A DNA stretch of 64,000 nt, taken from positions 3,100,001-3,164,000 of the forward strand of contig OZ242000.1 of NCBI GenBank assembly GCA_965204615.1. Direction: 5' to 3'. Positions within the stretch are counted from its first letter, which is position 1; every line of letters begins with the position of its first letter. The notes beneath the pieces are model-generated. The model saw only the letters and a program-made list of their open reading frames with translations. It was not told the DNA's origin and searched no databases. Both the position numbers and the translations under genes were made by a program. This document shows positions 24,697-32,744 of this stretch, piece after piece. The DNA is from Bin76 sp965204615. Its GTDB lineage: Bacteria; Actinomycetota; Acidimicrobiia; Spongiisociales; ZC4RG35.

Positions 24697-25262
24697 GATC
24701 CGACCTCTCGGACGAAGCGGGTGATGCGCTCGACGAAGGCGTCCTGGTGGTGTGTCCTGAACTGCTCCCAGGTGCTAAGCGTCCCGGGGTCGATCCGATC
24801 GACCACCAGGATGCCGTCGAGGTGGTCACACTCGTGCTGCCAGGTGCCGGCGGTGAGTCCCCGCACCACCCGTTGGCGGTCGACGCCCTCTCGATCGGTG
24901 TATCGGACCCGGAGGTTGACCGAGCGGACCAGTTCTCCTCTCAACGGCACCGACAGGCATCCCTCGTTGATGACCACCTTCTCGTCGTCCAGGGCTTCGA
25001 GTTCCGGATTGATGGCCACCGTAAGTGGCACGGGGGGCTTGTAGGGGTAGCGGGGGTTGTCCTTCACCTCGATGGTGAGGATCCGGTCGGTCTCTCCTAT
25101 CTGGTTGGCGGCTATGCCGGCCCCGTTGGCGTGGCGCATGGTGTCGATGAGATCGTCTATGAGCCCCTGGATTCGCGGGCTGGAGATGTCCGAACGCGGC
25201 ACCGGCGTGGCCCTGGTCCGCAGGGTGGGATGGCCGATGGCGAGAATGGGACGGACGGTCAT
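24693..25262 (-). CDS. def: peptide deformylase-family protein in the hut operon
   Basis: 189 residues. All three peptide deformylase motifs are present: motif 1 as GAGIAANQIG (usual GxGLAAPQ), motif 2 EGCLSVP with the metal-binding Cys, and motif 3 HECDHLDG with the two metal-binding His and catalytic Glu. It normally removes the formyl group from nascent protein N-termini. Here it is locked into the histidine operon by a 4-bp overlap with hutF, which releases a formylated amino acid, and has Asn for the usual Pro in motif 1. It may be the housekeeping enzyme, or a paralogue recruited to act on N-formylglutamate; sequence alone cannot decide. Confidence 0.9.
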   Translation of the reverse strand: MTVRPILAIGHPTLRTRATPVPRSDISSPRIQGLIDDLIDTMRHANGAGIAANQIGETDRILTIEVKDNPRYPYKPPVPLTVAINPELEALDDEKVVINEGCLSVPLRGELVRSVNLRVRYTDREGVDRQRVVRGLTAGTWQHECDHLDGILVVDRIDPGTLSTWEQFRTHHQDAFVERITRFVREVGS

Positions 25263-25395
25263 TGGGGTGTCCAGTGGCTGCGGGCCGGCAACGTTCGGCA
25301 GGAGGGACGGCGGTGGGGGAGGTGCGATCGGAGAACACCCGATCCGTGAACTTCGAGCGGGAGGCGCGGCCCGCCGGGGAGGCGGATGTCGGTCA

Positions 25396-27087
25396 CTATC
25401 GCCGGTTCTTCTCCGCCATGGGTACGTGCACCCCCCGGTCGGCGGCGACCCGGACGGCTTCGTCGTAGCCGGCGTCGACGTGGCGCATCACCCCGGTGGC
25501 CGGGTCGTTAAGGAGGACCCGCTCCAGCTTGGCGGCCGCCAGGTCGGTGCCGTCGGCGAGGCACACCTGACCGGCGTGGATCGACCGGCCGATTCCGACG
25601 CCGCCACCGTGATGGATGCTCACCCAGGTGGCGCCCGAGGACGCATTGACCAGGGCGTTGAGCAGGGGCCAGTCCGCAATGGCGTCGCTGCCGTCCGCCA
25701 TGTCCTCGGTCTCCCGGTAGGGCGAGGCCACCGAGCCCGAGTCGAGATGGTCGCGGCCGATGACGATGGGAGCCGATATCTCCCCCGATCTGACCATCTC
25801 GTTGAAGCGCAGCCCCAGGCGGTGGCGCTCGCCGTAGCCGACCCAGCAGATCCGGGCGGGGAGACCCTGGAAGGCGACCCGTTCGCCGGCCAGGTTTATC
25901 CAGCGGGCGAGAGCCTCGTTCTCGGGGAACTCCTCGAGCACGGCCCGATCGGTGGCGGCGATGTCCGCCGGGTCGCCGGACAGGGCCACCCAGCGGAACG
26001 GCCCCTTGCCCTCGCAGAACAGGGGACGGATGTAGGCGGGCAGGAACCCGGGATAGTCGAAGGCGCGTTCGTATCCGCCCAGTGCGGCTTCGGCGCGGAG
26101 GCTGTTGCCGTAGTCGAACACCTCGGCGCCGGCGTCGAGGAACCCGACCATGGCCTCGACATGGGTGGCCATGGCCGCGCGGGCCCGATCGATGTACTCG
26201 TCGGGCTTCTTTTCACGTAGGTCGTCGGCTTCCTCGAGGGAGAGATCGAGGGGGATGTAGGTGAGCGGATCGTGCGCCGAGGTCTGATCGGTGACGATGT
26301 CGGCCGAAACACCGTCGGCCAAAAGGCGCGGCAGCAGGTCGGCGGCGTTGCCGACCAGTCCCACCGAGAGGGCCCGCCTTGCGGAGACCGCCTCCCGGCA
26401 GCGACGGAGTGCGTCGTGATAGTCGTTCGCCACCACGTCCAGGAAACGGGTCTCGACACGGCGAGCCGCCCGTTGGGGGTCGACCTCGATGCACAGCGCC
26501 ACGCCGTCGTTCATGGTGATGGCCAGCGGTTGGGCGCCGCCCATGCCGCCCAGCCCGGCGGTGACGGTGAGGGTGCCGGCCAGGGATCCGCCGAAGCGCT
26601 TCCGGGCGATGGCGGCGAAACACTCATACGTCCCCTGCAGGATGCCCTGGGTGCCGATGTATATCCAGGAGCCGGCGGTCATCTGTCCGTACATGGTGAG
26701 GCCGAGGTGTTCGAGGCGGCGGAACTCGTCCCAGGTGCCCCAGTCGGGTACCAGGTTGGAGTTGGCGATCAGGACCCTGGGCGCCCACTCATGGGTGCGG
26801 AGGACCCCGACGGGCTTTCCGGACTGCACCAGCATGGTCTCGTCGTCCTCGAGGGTGGTGAGCGTCCGGATCATGGCGTGGTAGGCGTCCCATGACCTGG
26901 CTGCCCGACCGGTGCCCCCGTAGACCACCAGGTCGGCGGGTCGCTCGGCGACCTCGGGGTCGAGGTTGTTCTGGAGCATCCGGAAGGCGGCCTCCTGGGG
27001 CCACCCGCGGCAGGTCAACGACGTGCCCCTCGGGGAGCGGACACCCCCCGGCGGTGCGCCTGTGCTGTGCTGTGGTGCGGCGGTCAT
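25396..27087 (-). CDS. hutU: urocanate hydratase
   Basis: 563 residues, standard length. Adds water to urocanate using tightly bound NAD, the second Hut step. Family segments: RMLQNNLDPEVAERP at the start, VYGGTGRAARSWDAYHAM, the NAD-region GLGGMGGAQPLAITM, DQTSAHDPLTYIPLDLS, and the C-terminal WVSIHHGGGVGIGRSIHAG. It is 133 bp upstream of def on the same strand, so probably part of one hutU-def-hutF-hutI transcript. The start at 27087 lies 217 bp from the divergent hutH start. Confidence 0.96.
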   Translation of the reverse strand: MTAAPQHSTGAPPGGVRSPRGTSLTCRGWPQEAAFRMLQNNLDPEVAERPADLVVYGGTGRAARSWDAYHAMIRTLTTLEDDETMLVQSGKPVGVLRTHEWAPRVLIANSNLVPDWGTWDEFRRLEHLGLTMYGQMTAGSWIYIGTQGILQGTYECFAAIARKRFGGSLAGTLTVTAGLGGMGGAQPLAITMNDGVALCIEVDPQRAARRVETRFLDVVANDYHDALRRCREAVSARRALSVGLVGNAADLLPRLLADGVSADIVTDQTSAHDPLTYIPLDLSLEEADDLREKKPDEYIDRARAAMATHVEAMVGFLDAGAEVFDYGNSLRAEAALGGYERAFDYPGFLPAYIRPLFCEGKGPFRWVALSGDPADIAATDRAVLEEFPENEALARWINLAGERVAFQGLPARICWVGYGERHRLGLRFNEMVRSGEISAPIVIGRDHLDSGSVASPYRETEDMADGSDAIADWPLLNALVNASSGATWVSIHHGGGVGIGRSIHAGQVCLADGTDLAAAKLERVLLNDPATGVMRHVDAGYDEAVRVAADRGVHVPMAEKNRR

Positions 27088-27304
27088 GGTGGATCACAAC
27101 CTCGGGAGGGTGGGTCGTATAGAGTCCGGGCTACCTGTTGCCACTATACCGATGGCTTATCCAGGCTTTCGACTACCGAAGAGCGTCTCGTTCGAATGAA
27201 ATCCGTCCATCTCAGAGCCGGTCGCCCGGCTTCCGACGGCATTCCCTCCGACTGCGGGCGCCCATCGACCCCCCACAGGTCGCAGGGCTGAAGCCGGTAC
27301 GTTC
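27088..27304. promoter_or_regulatory. divergent hutU-hutH intergenic promoter region
   Basis: 217 bp between two divergent catabolic genes. On the minus strand TATAGT (27151-27146) is a plausible -10 box for hutU, but no matching -35 was found, and no clear HutC-like operator was seen. Confidence 0.35.
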
Positions 27305-28831
27305 ATGGGTGTGGAGCTCGAGGGTCCCGGCGTAACCATCTCCGATGTCGTGGCGGTTGCGCGCCGGGGAGAACGGGTGCAACTCAGCGATGCCGCCATC
27401 GAGCGGATGGCAGTTACCCGGCGGGTTGTCAAACAAATGGCGGAGGGCGACCCCGTCTACGGCGTCTCCACCGGCTTCGGCGCCCTGGCCAACACGACGA
27501 TTCCCCCCGATCGGCGGGCTGGGCTCCAGCGTTCCATGATCCGCTCCCACGCGGCCGGGATGGGACCGGCCGTGGAGACCGAAGTGGTCCGGGCCATGAT
27601 GTTCCTGCGGGCGCGGACCCTGGCGCTCGGACACTCGGGCGCCAGACCGCTGGTGGCGGAGACGCTGGTGCGGATGATCAACGCCGGTGTCGTTCCGGTG
27701 GTCCCCGAGCACGGCTCCCTCGGGGCCAGCGGGGACCTGGCGCCCCTGGCACACGTGGCGCTGGTGCTGATCGGCGAGGGCGAGGTCCTGGCGGACGGGG
27801 GAGTGGGGGAAGGCCGGACGGCGATGGCCGGGGCGGGCGTCGAGCCGGTGGAGTTGGTGGAGAAGGAGGGCCTGGCGCTCATCAACGGCACCGACGGCAT
27901 CCTGGGCATGCTCTGTCTTGCGGTCCATGACGCTTCCTATCTCCTCAGCGTGGCCGACATCGTGGCGGCCCTCAGCGTCGAGGGTCTCCTGGCCACCGAC
28001 CGCGCATACGCCGCCGACCTGATGGCGCTCCGCCCGCACTCGGGCCAGGCACGGAGCGCGGCCAACCTCCGCCGGGTGCTGCGGGGATCGCCGATCGTCG
28101 CCAGCCACCTGCACGACGACGACCGGGTGCAGGACGCCTATTCGATCCGGTGCTCACCCCAGGTGCACGGCGCCGCTCGCGACACCCTGGGTTTCGTGAC
28201 CGATGTGACCGAGCGGGAGTTGGCGTCGGCCATCGACAATCCGATGGTGCTTGCCGACGGCCGGATCGAGTCGTGCGGCAACTTTCACGGAGCGCCGGTG
28301 GCGATGGCGGCCGACTTTCTGGCGATCGCCATGGCCGAGGTGGGGGCAATCGCCGAGCGTCGTCTCGACCGGTTGCTCGACTTCAACCGCTCCCACGGTC
28401 TGCCTCCCTTCCTGGCCGCCGACCCGGGGGTCGACAGCGGGTTGATGATCGGCCAGTACACCGCGGCTGCGATGTGCGCCGAGAACCGCCGTCTGGCCGC
28501 TCCCGCGGTAGTTGACTCCTATCCCACGTCGGCCATGCAGGAGGACCATGTCTCGATGGGCTGGAGCGCGGCTCGCAAACTTCGCCGGGTGGTCGACAAC
28601 CTGCGTCGTATCCTGGCCATCGAGTGGGTCACAGCCGCTCGGGCGGTGGAACTGCGCGCTCCCCTGGCGCCCGCCGAGGCCACCGCGGCGGCCGTGGACC
28701 TGGTGCGGACCCGGGTCCCCGGGCATGGTCCCGACCGTTCCCTGGCGCCCGAGCTTGGGGCGGCCGAGGAATTGCTCGTCGAAGAGACCCTGGTAAGTGC
28801 GGTCGAGAGGGTGACGGGCCCCCTCGACTGA
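27305..28831 (+). CDS. hutH: histidine ammonia-lyase
   Basis: 508 residues, standard length. First Hut step: deaminates L-histidine to trans-urocanate. The Ala-Ser-Gly triad that cyclises to the MIO cofactor is in GSLGASGDLAPLAH; the catalytic Tyr lies in GDPVYGVSTGFG; other conserved parts are EGLALINGTDG, QDAYSIRCSPQVHG, and AAPAVVDSYPTSAMQEDHVSMG. The start ATG 27305 gives the family-like N-terminus with VVAVARRGERVQLSDAAIERM. Transcribed divergently from hutU across a shared promoter region. Confidence 0.97.
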   Translation: MGVELEGPGVTISDVVAVARRGERVQLSDAAIERMAVTRRVVKQMAEGDPVYGVSTGFGALANTTIPPDRRAGLQRSMIRSHAAGMGPAVETEVVRAMMFLRARTLALGHSGARPLVAETLVRMINAGVVPVVPEHGSLGASGDLAPLAHVALVLIGEGEVLADGGVGEGRTAMAGAGVEPVELVEKEGLALINGTDGILGMLCLAVHDASYLLSVADIVAALSVEGLLATDRAYAADLMALRPHSGQARSAANLRRVLRGSPIVASHLHDDDRVQDAYSIRCSPQVHGAARDTLGFVTDVTERELASAIDNPMVLADGRIESCGNFHGAPVAMAADFLAIAMAEVGAIAERRLDRLLDFNRSHGLPPFLAADPGVDSGLMIGQYTAAAMCAENRRLAAPAVVDSYPTSAMQEDHVSMGWSAARKLRRVVDNLRRILAIEWVTAARAVELRAPLAPAEATAAAVDLVRTRVPGHGPDRSLAPELGAAEELLVEETLVSAVERVTGPLD

Positions 28832-29017
28832 GGCCTTGGCTGGCAGGGCTCCCGGACCTGTCTGGTAGGCGCCGGGGTAACGGATCAGGTTGGGTCTGTG
28901 CGTTGGAAGGTGTCGGCGTGAGTCCAAGGTGAGCGGTGAGTCCTACGACCGTGACCGGGACTCTGCCCTTCAGCGAAAGATGCGGACAGATGAGGTTGTA
29001 AAAGGGATAGCTAACCG

Positions 29018-29587
29018 CTAGAAGAACTGCAGCAGGATTCCCACTGCTCCCAAGGTGGCCACCGCCAGCCAGGTCGTACGCGCCTGACTCCCTTTCACCT
29101 CGGCTATCTTGACCTCCAAGTTGGCCACCGCCACATCGATCTTGGCGTCCAGCTTCGATTCAACCCGGTCTATCTTGTGCTCCAGGTCGGACTTCACTAA
29201 CTTCAGGTCGGATTTCACCGACTCTACGTCGGATTTCACCGACTCCAGGTCGGACTTCACTAACTTCAGGTCGGATTTCACCGACTCTACGTCGGATTTC
29301 ACCGACTCCAGGTCGGACTTCACTAACTTCAGGTCGGATTTCACCCGCTCTACGTCGGATTTCACCGACTCCAGGTCGGACTTCACTAACTTCAGGTCGG
29401 ATTTCACCCGCTCTACGTCGGATTTCACCCGCTCTACGTCGGATTTCACCGACTTCAGGTCGGATTTCACCAGCTTCAGGTCGGTCTTCACCGACTCCAG
29501 GTCGGCTTCCAGTAGTACCAGGTCGCCTTTGGTGGCGGGTCTCCCTGTCCAGTCATCCTCGGCGATCCGTGCGCCTGCTGACATCAC
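29018..29587 (-). CDS. heptad-repeat coiled-coil protein with C-terminal membrane anchor
   Basis: 189 residues. After a variable head (MMSAGARIAEDDWTGRPATK), residues 30-135 consist of 7-residue units of the form x-x-V-K-S-D-(L/V), with 14 exact VKSD copies, often grouped in threes (KLVKSDL, ESVKSDV, E(R/S)VKSDL). This is a near-ideal long coiled coil. The tail ARTTWLAVATLGAVGILLQFF is a single membrane anchor. It resembles short DUF1640-like coiled-coil membrane proteins, but function is unknown. GGAGG lies upstream of the start. The number of repeats is probably variable between strains. Confidence 0.8.
   Translation of the reverse strand: MMSAGARIAEDDWTGRPATKGDLVLLEADLESVKTDLKLVKSDLKSVKSDVERVKSDVERVKSDLKLVKSDLESVKSDVERVKSDLKLVKSDLESVKSDVESVKSDLKLVKSDLESVKSDVESVKSDLKLVKSDLEHKIDRVESKLDAKIDVAVANLEVKIAEVKGSQARTTWLAVATLGAVGILLQFF
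29175..29510. repeat. tandem 21-bp repeats coding for VKSD heptads
   Basis: About fifteen 21-bp units in tandem, many grouped in near-identical 63-bp blocks (for example 29199-29261 against 29262-29324). Units differ mainly at two positions that swap Leu/Val and Lys/Glu. Such arrays expand and contract by slippage or unequal recombination, always in frame. Confidence 0.9.
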
Positions 29588-29925
29588 ATTCCCTCCTTAG
29601 GGCCGTTTGCCATGTCCCCCATGGGCTCTTCCATGCAACAGTATGGTAACCGGAGACCCAATAAACAACCCCCCAATCCATCCTGACAAAGGGACCCCAA
29701 CGGGAGTCGGATCCCCCCGGTAGGCGGCAACGCCCGAGGCCGGAGCTCCTGTGGGGTTCAGGTGGGAGTTCGATCTGCACGGGGGCATAAGTCCCTTGGT
29801 GTGGGGCCTTCGCAAATGAACCGCTGCCGGTGCCGGCCGTTCGCGATCCACGTCACCCCGCACGAGGCGGCTCCCAGGTCGGACAATCGTTTGGGGACCC
29901 GGGAGATCCTGCGCGGGTGGTCTCT
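29588..29925. other. gene-free spacer
   Basis: 338 bp between the coiled-coil gene and the dehydratase stop codon. Open frames here are short and lack family features. Nothing recognisable besides the ribosome-binding site of the coiled-coil gene at the left end. Confidence 0.5.
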
Positions 29926-30909
29926 CTAGGCCTCGGCAGCCAGGATGTTCGCCAGCCGGTCCGCGCCGATGCTCCCGCCGCTCAGAATGCAGGCGACCGG
30001 ACCGTCCGGCCCCTCGGCCAGGGCGGCCGCCACGGACATGGCGCCGGACCCTTCGACGACCAGCTTGTTGTGCAATGCCAGATGGGCGATGGCGGTGCGG
30101 ACGTCGGCTTCCGAGACCAGGACCACCCTGTCGACCACGGCACTGACCAGCGGGTACATCTCGTCGACCACCACCGGCACCATGGTGCCGTCGCAAATGG
30201 TCTCTCCCGTTTCGACCCATCTCGGTTGACCGGCTTCCAGGGCTGCATGCAGGGAGGGACAGGCCGCGCTCTGCACTCCGATGATCTCGGTGGCCGGCTG
30301 GAGTTCCTTGATCACACTGCCTATGCCGGACACCAGTCCGCCGCCACCCACGGGTACGTAGATGGCTCTCACCTCGGGGAGGTCCTCCAGGATCTCGAGG
30401 CCGATCGTTCCCGAGCCTGCCAGCATTGAGGGATCTCCCCAGGGATTGAGGTAGCTGTACGGCTCCTTCTCCCATCCCTTGTCGAACACGTAGTCCATGA
30501 GCGCCGAAAACGGGACCGGCACCGGCGTGACGCCGTAGGCGCGGACCCCGTCCACCTTCACCTGCGGGGCGGTGTCGGGCAGGAGACTGCGGGCCGGGAC
30601 CCCCAGCAACTGCGCCGAGTAGCCGAGAGCCTGCGCGGTGTTGCCGGCGCTCTGGGTGGTCACACCCCTTTGAAGGTCGGCGTCCGACAGCGATCGCGCC
30701 CAGTTGAACACCCCTCGCAGCTTGAACGATCCGACCGGCTGGAGGCACTCCGCCTTGATCCAGACAGAAGGGCCGGGTTCCGGAGACTTGTACTGCAGGA
30801 GGGGTGTGCGCAATGCCACTCCGCTGATGCGCCAGGAGGCCTCTCGCACATCCTGGACTGAAGGTGGGGGTATGGGAGGGTCCCCGGATCCGGTTCTCAT
30901 CTGGCTCAT
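29926..30909 (-). CDS. threonine/serine dehydratase-like PLP enzyme
   Basis: 327 residues, fold-type II PLP family. The cofactor Lys is in PVGSFKLRGVFN; the phosphate-binding Gly loop is VPVGGGGLVSGIGSV; QSAGNTAQALGYSAQLLG and GSGTIGLEIL match threonine dehydratase/serine racemase-like enzymes; SGGS near the end contacts the pyridine nitrogen. It probably deaminates threonine or serine, or a related hydroxyamino acid. No C-terminal ACT domain, so a catabolic rather than isoleucine-feedback form. ATG 30909 has AAGGAG 8 nt upstream; the longer frame to 30981 is less likely. It diverges from the Fic gene. Confidence 0.9.
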   Translation of the reverse strand: MSQMRTGSGDPPIPPPSVQDVREASWRISGVALRTPLLQYKSPEPGPSVWIKAECLQPVGSFKLRGVFNWARSLSDADLQRGVTTQSAGNTAQALGYSAQLLGVPARSLLPDTAPQVKVDGVRAYGVTPVPVPFSALMDYVFDKGWEKEPYSYLNPWGDPSMLAGSGTIGLEILEDLPEVRAIYVPVGGGGLVSGIGSVIKELQPATEIIGVQSAACPSLHAALEAGQPRWVETGETICDGTMVPVVVDEMYPLVSAVVDRVVLVSEADVRTAIAHLALHNKLVVEGSGAMSVAAALAEGPDGPVACILSGGSIGADRLANILAAEA

Positions 30910-30983
30910 GCGGCGTACTCCTTGTCCATCGTTGCCTGCGTCTTCAGAGTAGATCGGAGCGCGTCTGTCTGGCGCTTCCAACT

Positions 30984-31072
30984 TCTATTTACACAAAAAT
31001 GCTGCTATAAGGCCTTATAAGAACAAAAATGCTGGTATAAGGGTCTATTTGAACCATTTTGTTGTATTAAGC
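30984..31072 (+). promoter_or_regulatory. 30-bp-phased repeat array upstream of the Fic gene
   Basis: ACAAAAATGCTG-x-TATAAGG occurs at 30993-31012 and 31023-31042, exactly 30 bp apart, and a weaker third copy follows at 31053-31072. TCTATTT occurs at 30984 and 31044, 60 bp apart. Between the first two copies lies a perfect palindrome TATAAGGCCTTATA (31006-31019). The region is AT-rich against the GC-rich background. This looks like a multi-site operator, likely bound by the winged-helix N-terminus of the Fic protein; TATTAA (31065-31070) may be the -10 box. Confidence 0.6.
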
Positions 31073-31078
31073 CTAGGA

Positions 31079-32623
31079 ATGGTAACTACAATGCCATTTA
31101 TGGCCCGAATGATCTACCCCCCCTGGCCCACTGATGCACGGACGGTCTTCTTCGACGATGAAGATCTGGTATCGCCCTACATGTTGAGAAGGGCTACCGA
31201 GGATGGTCGAATTCGCCGTCTAGCGCCCAAACTGTACACCGCTGACCTCAAAAGCAATCCAGGGGACATCGTCACGGAGAACCGCTGGTACATCTTGGGC
31301 CGCCTCATACCCGGAGCCATGATCGCGGATCGTTCTGCAGCCGAAGGTGGCCGAATAGTAGACGGCTACCTCTTTGTAGCCACCGACAAGAGGCGAACTC
31401 CTATCCGCTTACCCGGTCTGCAGGTGCAGATACGTCAAGGCGGACCCATCGGTGGCCCGGTAGAAGACCCTTTGTGGGCTGAGGGCTTGCGGATTTCCAG
31501 CACGGCCCGGACTCTGGTGGACAACATGGTGGTGTCGCGCGGTCGCGGTAAGCGGCCCTCGCGTACCTTGCTACCAAGCGAGTTGGAAGACTGGCTGGCG
31601 CGCAAGTCTCTGGTATGGGGACAAAAGAGGACAGAGCGCCTTCACGCACAGGCGGTAGATGTCGCTTTGGCGTTGGACGCGGAAGATCGGATTGAGGACA
31701 TCAATCATCTCTTCGGACAACTAGCAGGCAGAGAACCCCCAAGGCCTGCCGCCGGACGGTACTTCCAGGCTGCGGCTGAGGGGCGGGCATGGGACGAACG
31801 AAGGGTGGAGATGTTCGATCGGATAGCTGATGGACTGGCGGAATACGACGACCCTGACCTGCCGGAGTGGCTACCGGCCGAGGAGGTGCCCGGGGAACTG
31901 CCCTTCTTTGAGAGTTACTTCTCCAACTACATCGAAGGCACCATTTTCACTGTCAACGAGGCCCGTCACATAGTTGAGACCCAGCAGCCTCCCGCAGCGC
32001 GTCCCGCCGACGGGCACGACATACTGGGAACCTACCGTTGCGTTGTCGATCCGATCGGCCGCAGGACCGTATCGGAGAGACCTGCCGAAATCATTGCGCA
32101 TCTTCGAAATCGTCATGAAACGATCATGGCCGCCGGCCGACCGGAGTGTCTCCCCGGAGATTGGAAGCAGGAGAACAATCAGGCAGGTGGGTACCTGTTT
32201 GTAGCTCCCAAATTGGTGGAAGGGACTCTCAACAAGGGTTTTGAACTCGTCACTTCAGTACCCGAGGGATTCAGACGGGCTCTCTTCAGGATGATGGTGA
32301 TCCTTGAAGTGCATCCCTTCACCGACGGGAATGGGAGAGTGGCCCGGGTAATGATGAACGCAGAGCTCTCCGCCGCCAATCTTGCCCGCATTGTCATCCC
32401 CAGTGTGTATCGCCGTGAATACCTGGGTGGCATCAGGCGGGTTTCTCAGTCGGACGGCAGGGAAATCGCAGGATTGGTAAGAGTGATGAGCTTCGCTTGG
32501 CGGTGGACGGCGGCCATGCCCTGGGAAGATCGGGCGGCGACGGATGGCCAACTGGAAGCTACTCATGCCCTTCTTGATCCTGATGAAACTCCCTTGGGTG
32601 GCATTCGCCTGGAGCTGCCCTGA
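31079..32623 (+). CDS. Fic-domain AMP-transferase with AbiEi-like N-terminus and built-in inhibitory motif
   Basis: About 514 residues. Residues 25-60 (DLVSPYMLRRATEDGRIRRLAPKLYTAD) match the winged-helix start of AbiEi-type antitoxins. The C-terminal half is a Fic domain with the complete catalytic motif HPFTDGNGRVAR (His at about 412), which transfers AMP or another nucleotide to target proteins. At about 282-287, SNYIEG fits the S-x-x-x-E-G inhibitory helix, so this is a class II, self-restrained Fic. Several starts are possible (TTG 31049, ATG 31079, 31091, 31100, 31109); 31079 follows the -10 box closely. It may act as a one-gene toxin-antitoxin or defence switch. No partner gene is adjacent. 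Confidence 0.88.
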   Translation: MVTTMPFMARMIYPPWPTDARTVFFDDEDLVSPYMLRRATEDGRIRRLAPKLYTADLKSNPGDIVTENRWYILGRLIPGAMIADRSAAEGGRIVDGYLFVATDKRRTPIRLPGLQVQIRQGGPIGGPVEDPLWAEGLRISSTARTLVDNMVVSRGRGKRPSRTLLPSELEDWLARKSLVWGQKRTERLHAQAVDVALALDAEDRIEDINHLFGQLAGREPPRPAAGRYFQAAAEGRAWDERRVEMFDRIADGLAEYDDPDLPEWLPAEEVPGELPFFESYFSNYIEGTIFTVNEARHIVETQQPPAARPADGHDILGTYRCVVDPIGRRTVSERPAEIIAHLRNRHETIMAAGRPECLPGDWKQENNQAGGYLFVAPKLVEGTLNKGFELVTSVPEGFRRALFRMMVILEVHPFTDGNGRVARVMMNAELSAANLARIVIPSVYRREYLGGIRRVSQSDGREIAGLVRVMSFAWRWTAAMPWEDRAATDGQLEATHALLDPDETPLGGIRLELP

Positions 32624-32744
32624 CCTCCCTGCATGAGCAGAAGGATCTCCATCCGGTTAGGTGCATGGTGCACGACTATGGACCGAGCCTTCCGGGGTGT
32701 GGCGTCGGTTGGTGTGTCGCTCTCGTAAGGGGTCTGGAACTGTC

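Noticed and set aside
22139..24829. An 896-codon minus-strand frame covering hutI and hutF
   Set aside because: Only its last 400 codons (from 23341) encode a protein family (HutI); the upstream part is an out-of-frame reading of hutF and def.
29109..29600. A plus-strand frame of repeated SDFT units
   Set aside because: It is the antisense reading of the 21-bp repeats; the minus strand has a ribosome-binding site, ideal heptads and a membrane anchor.
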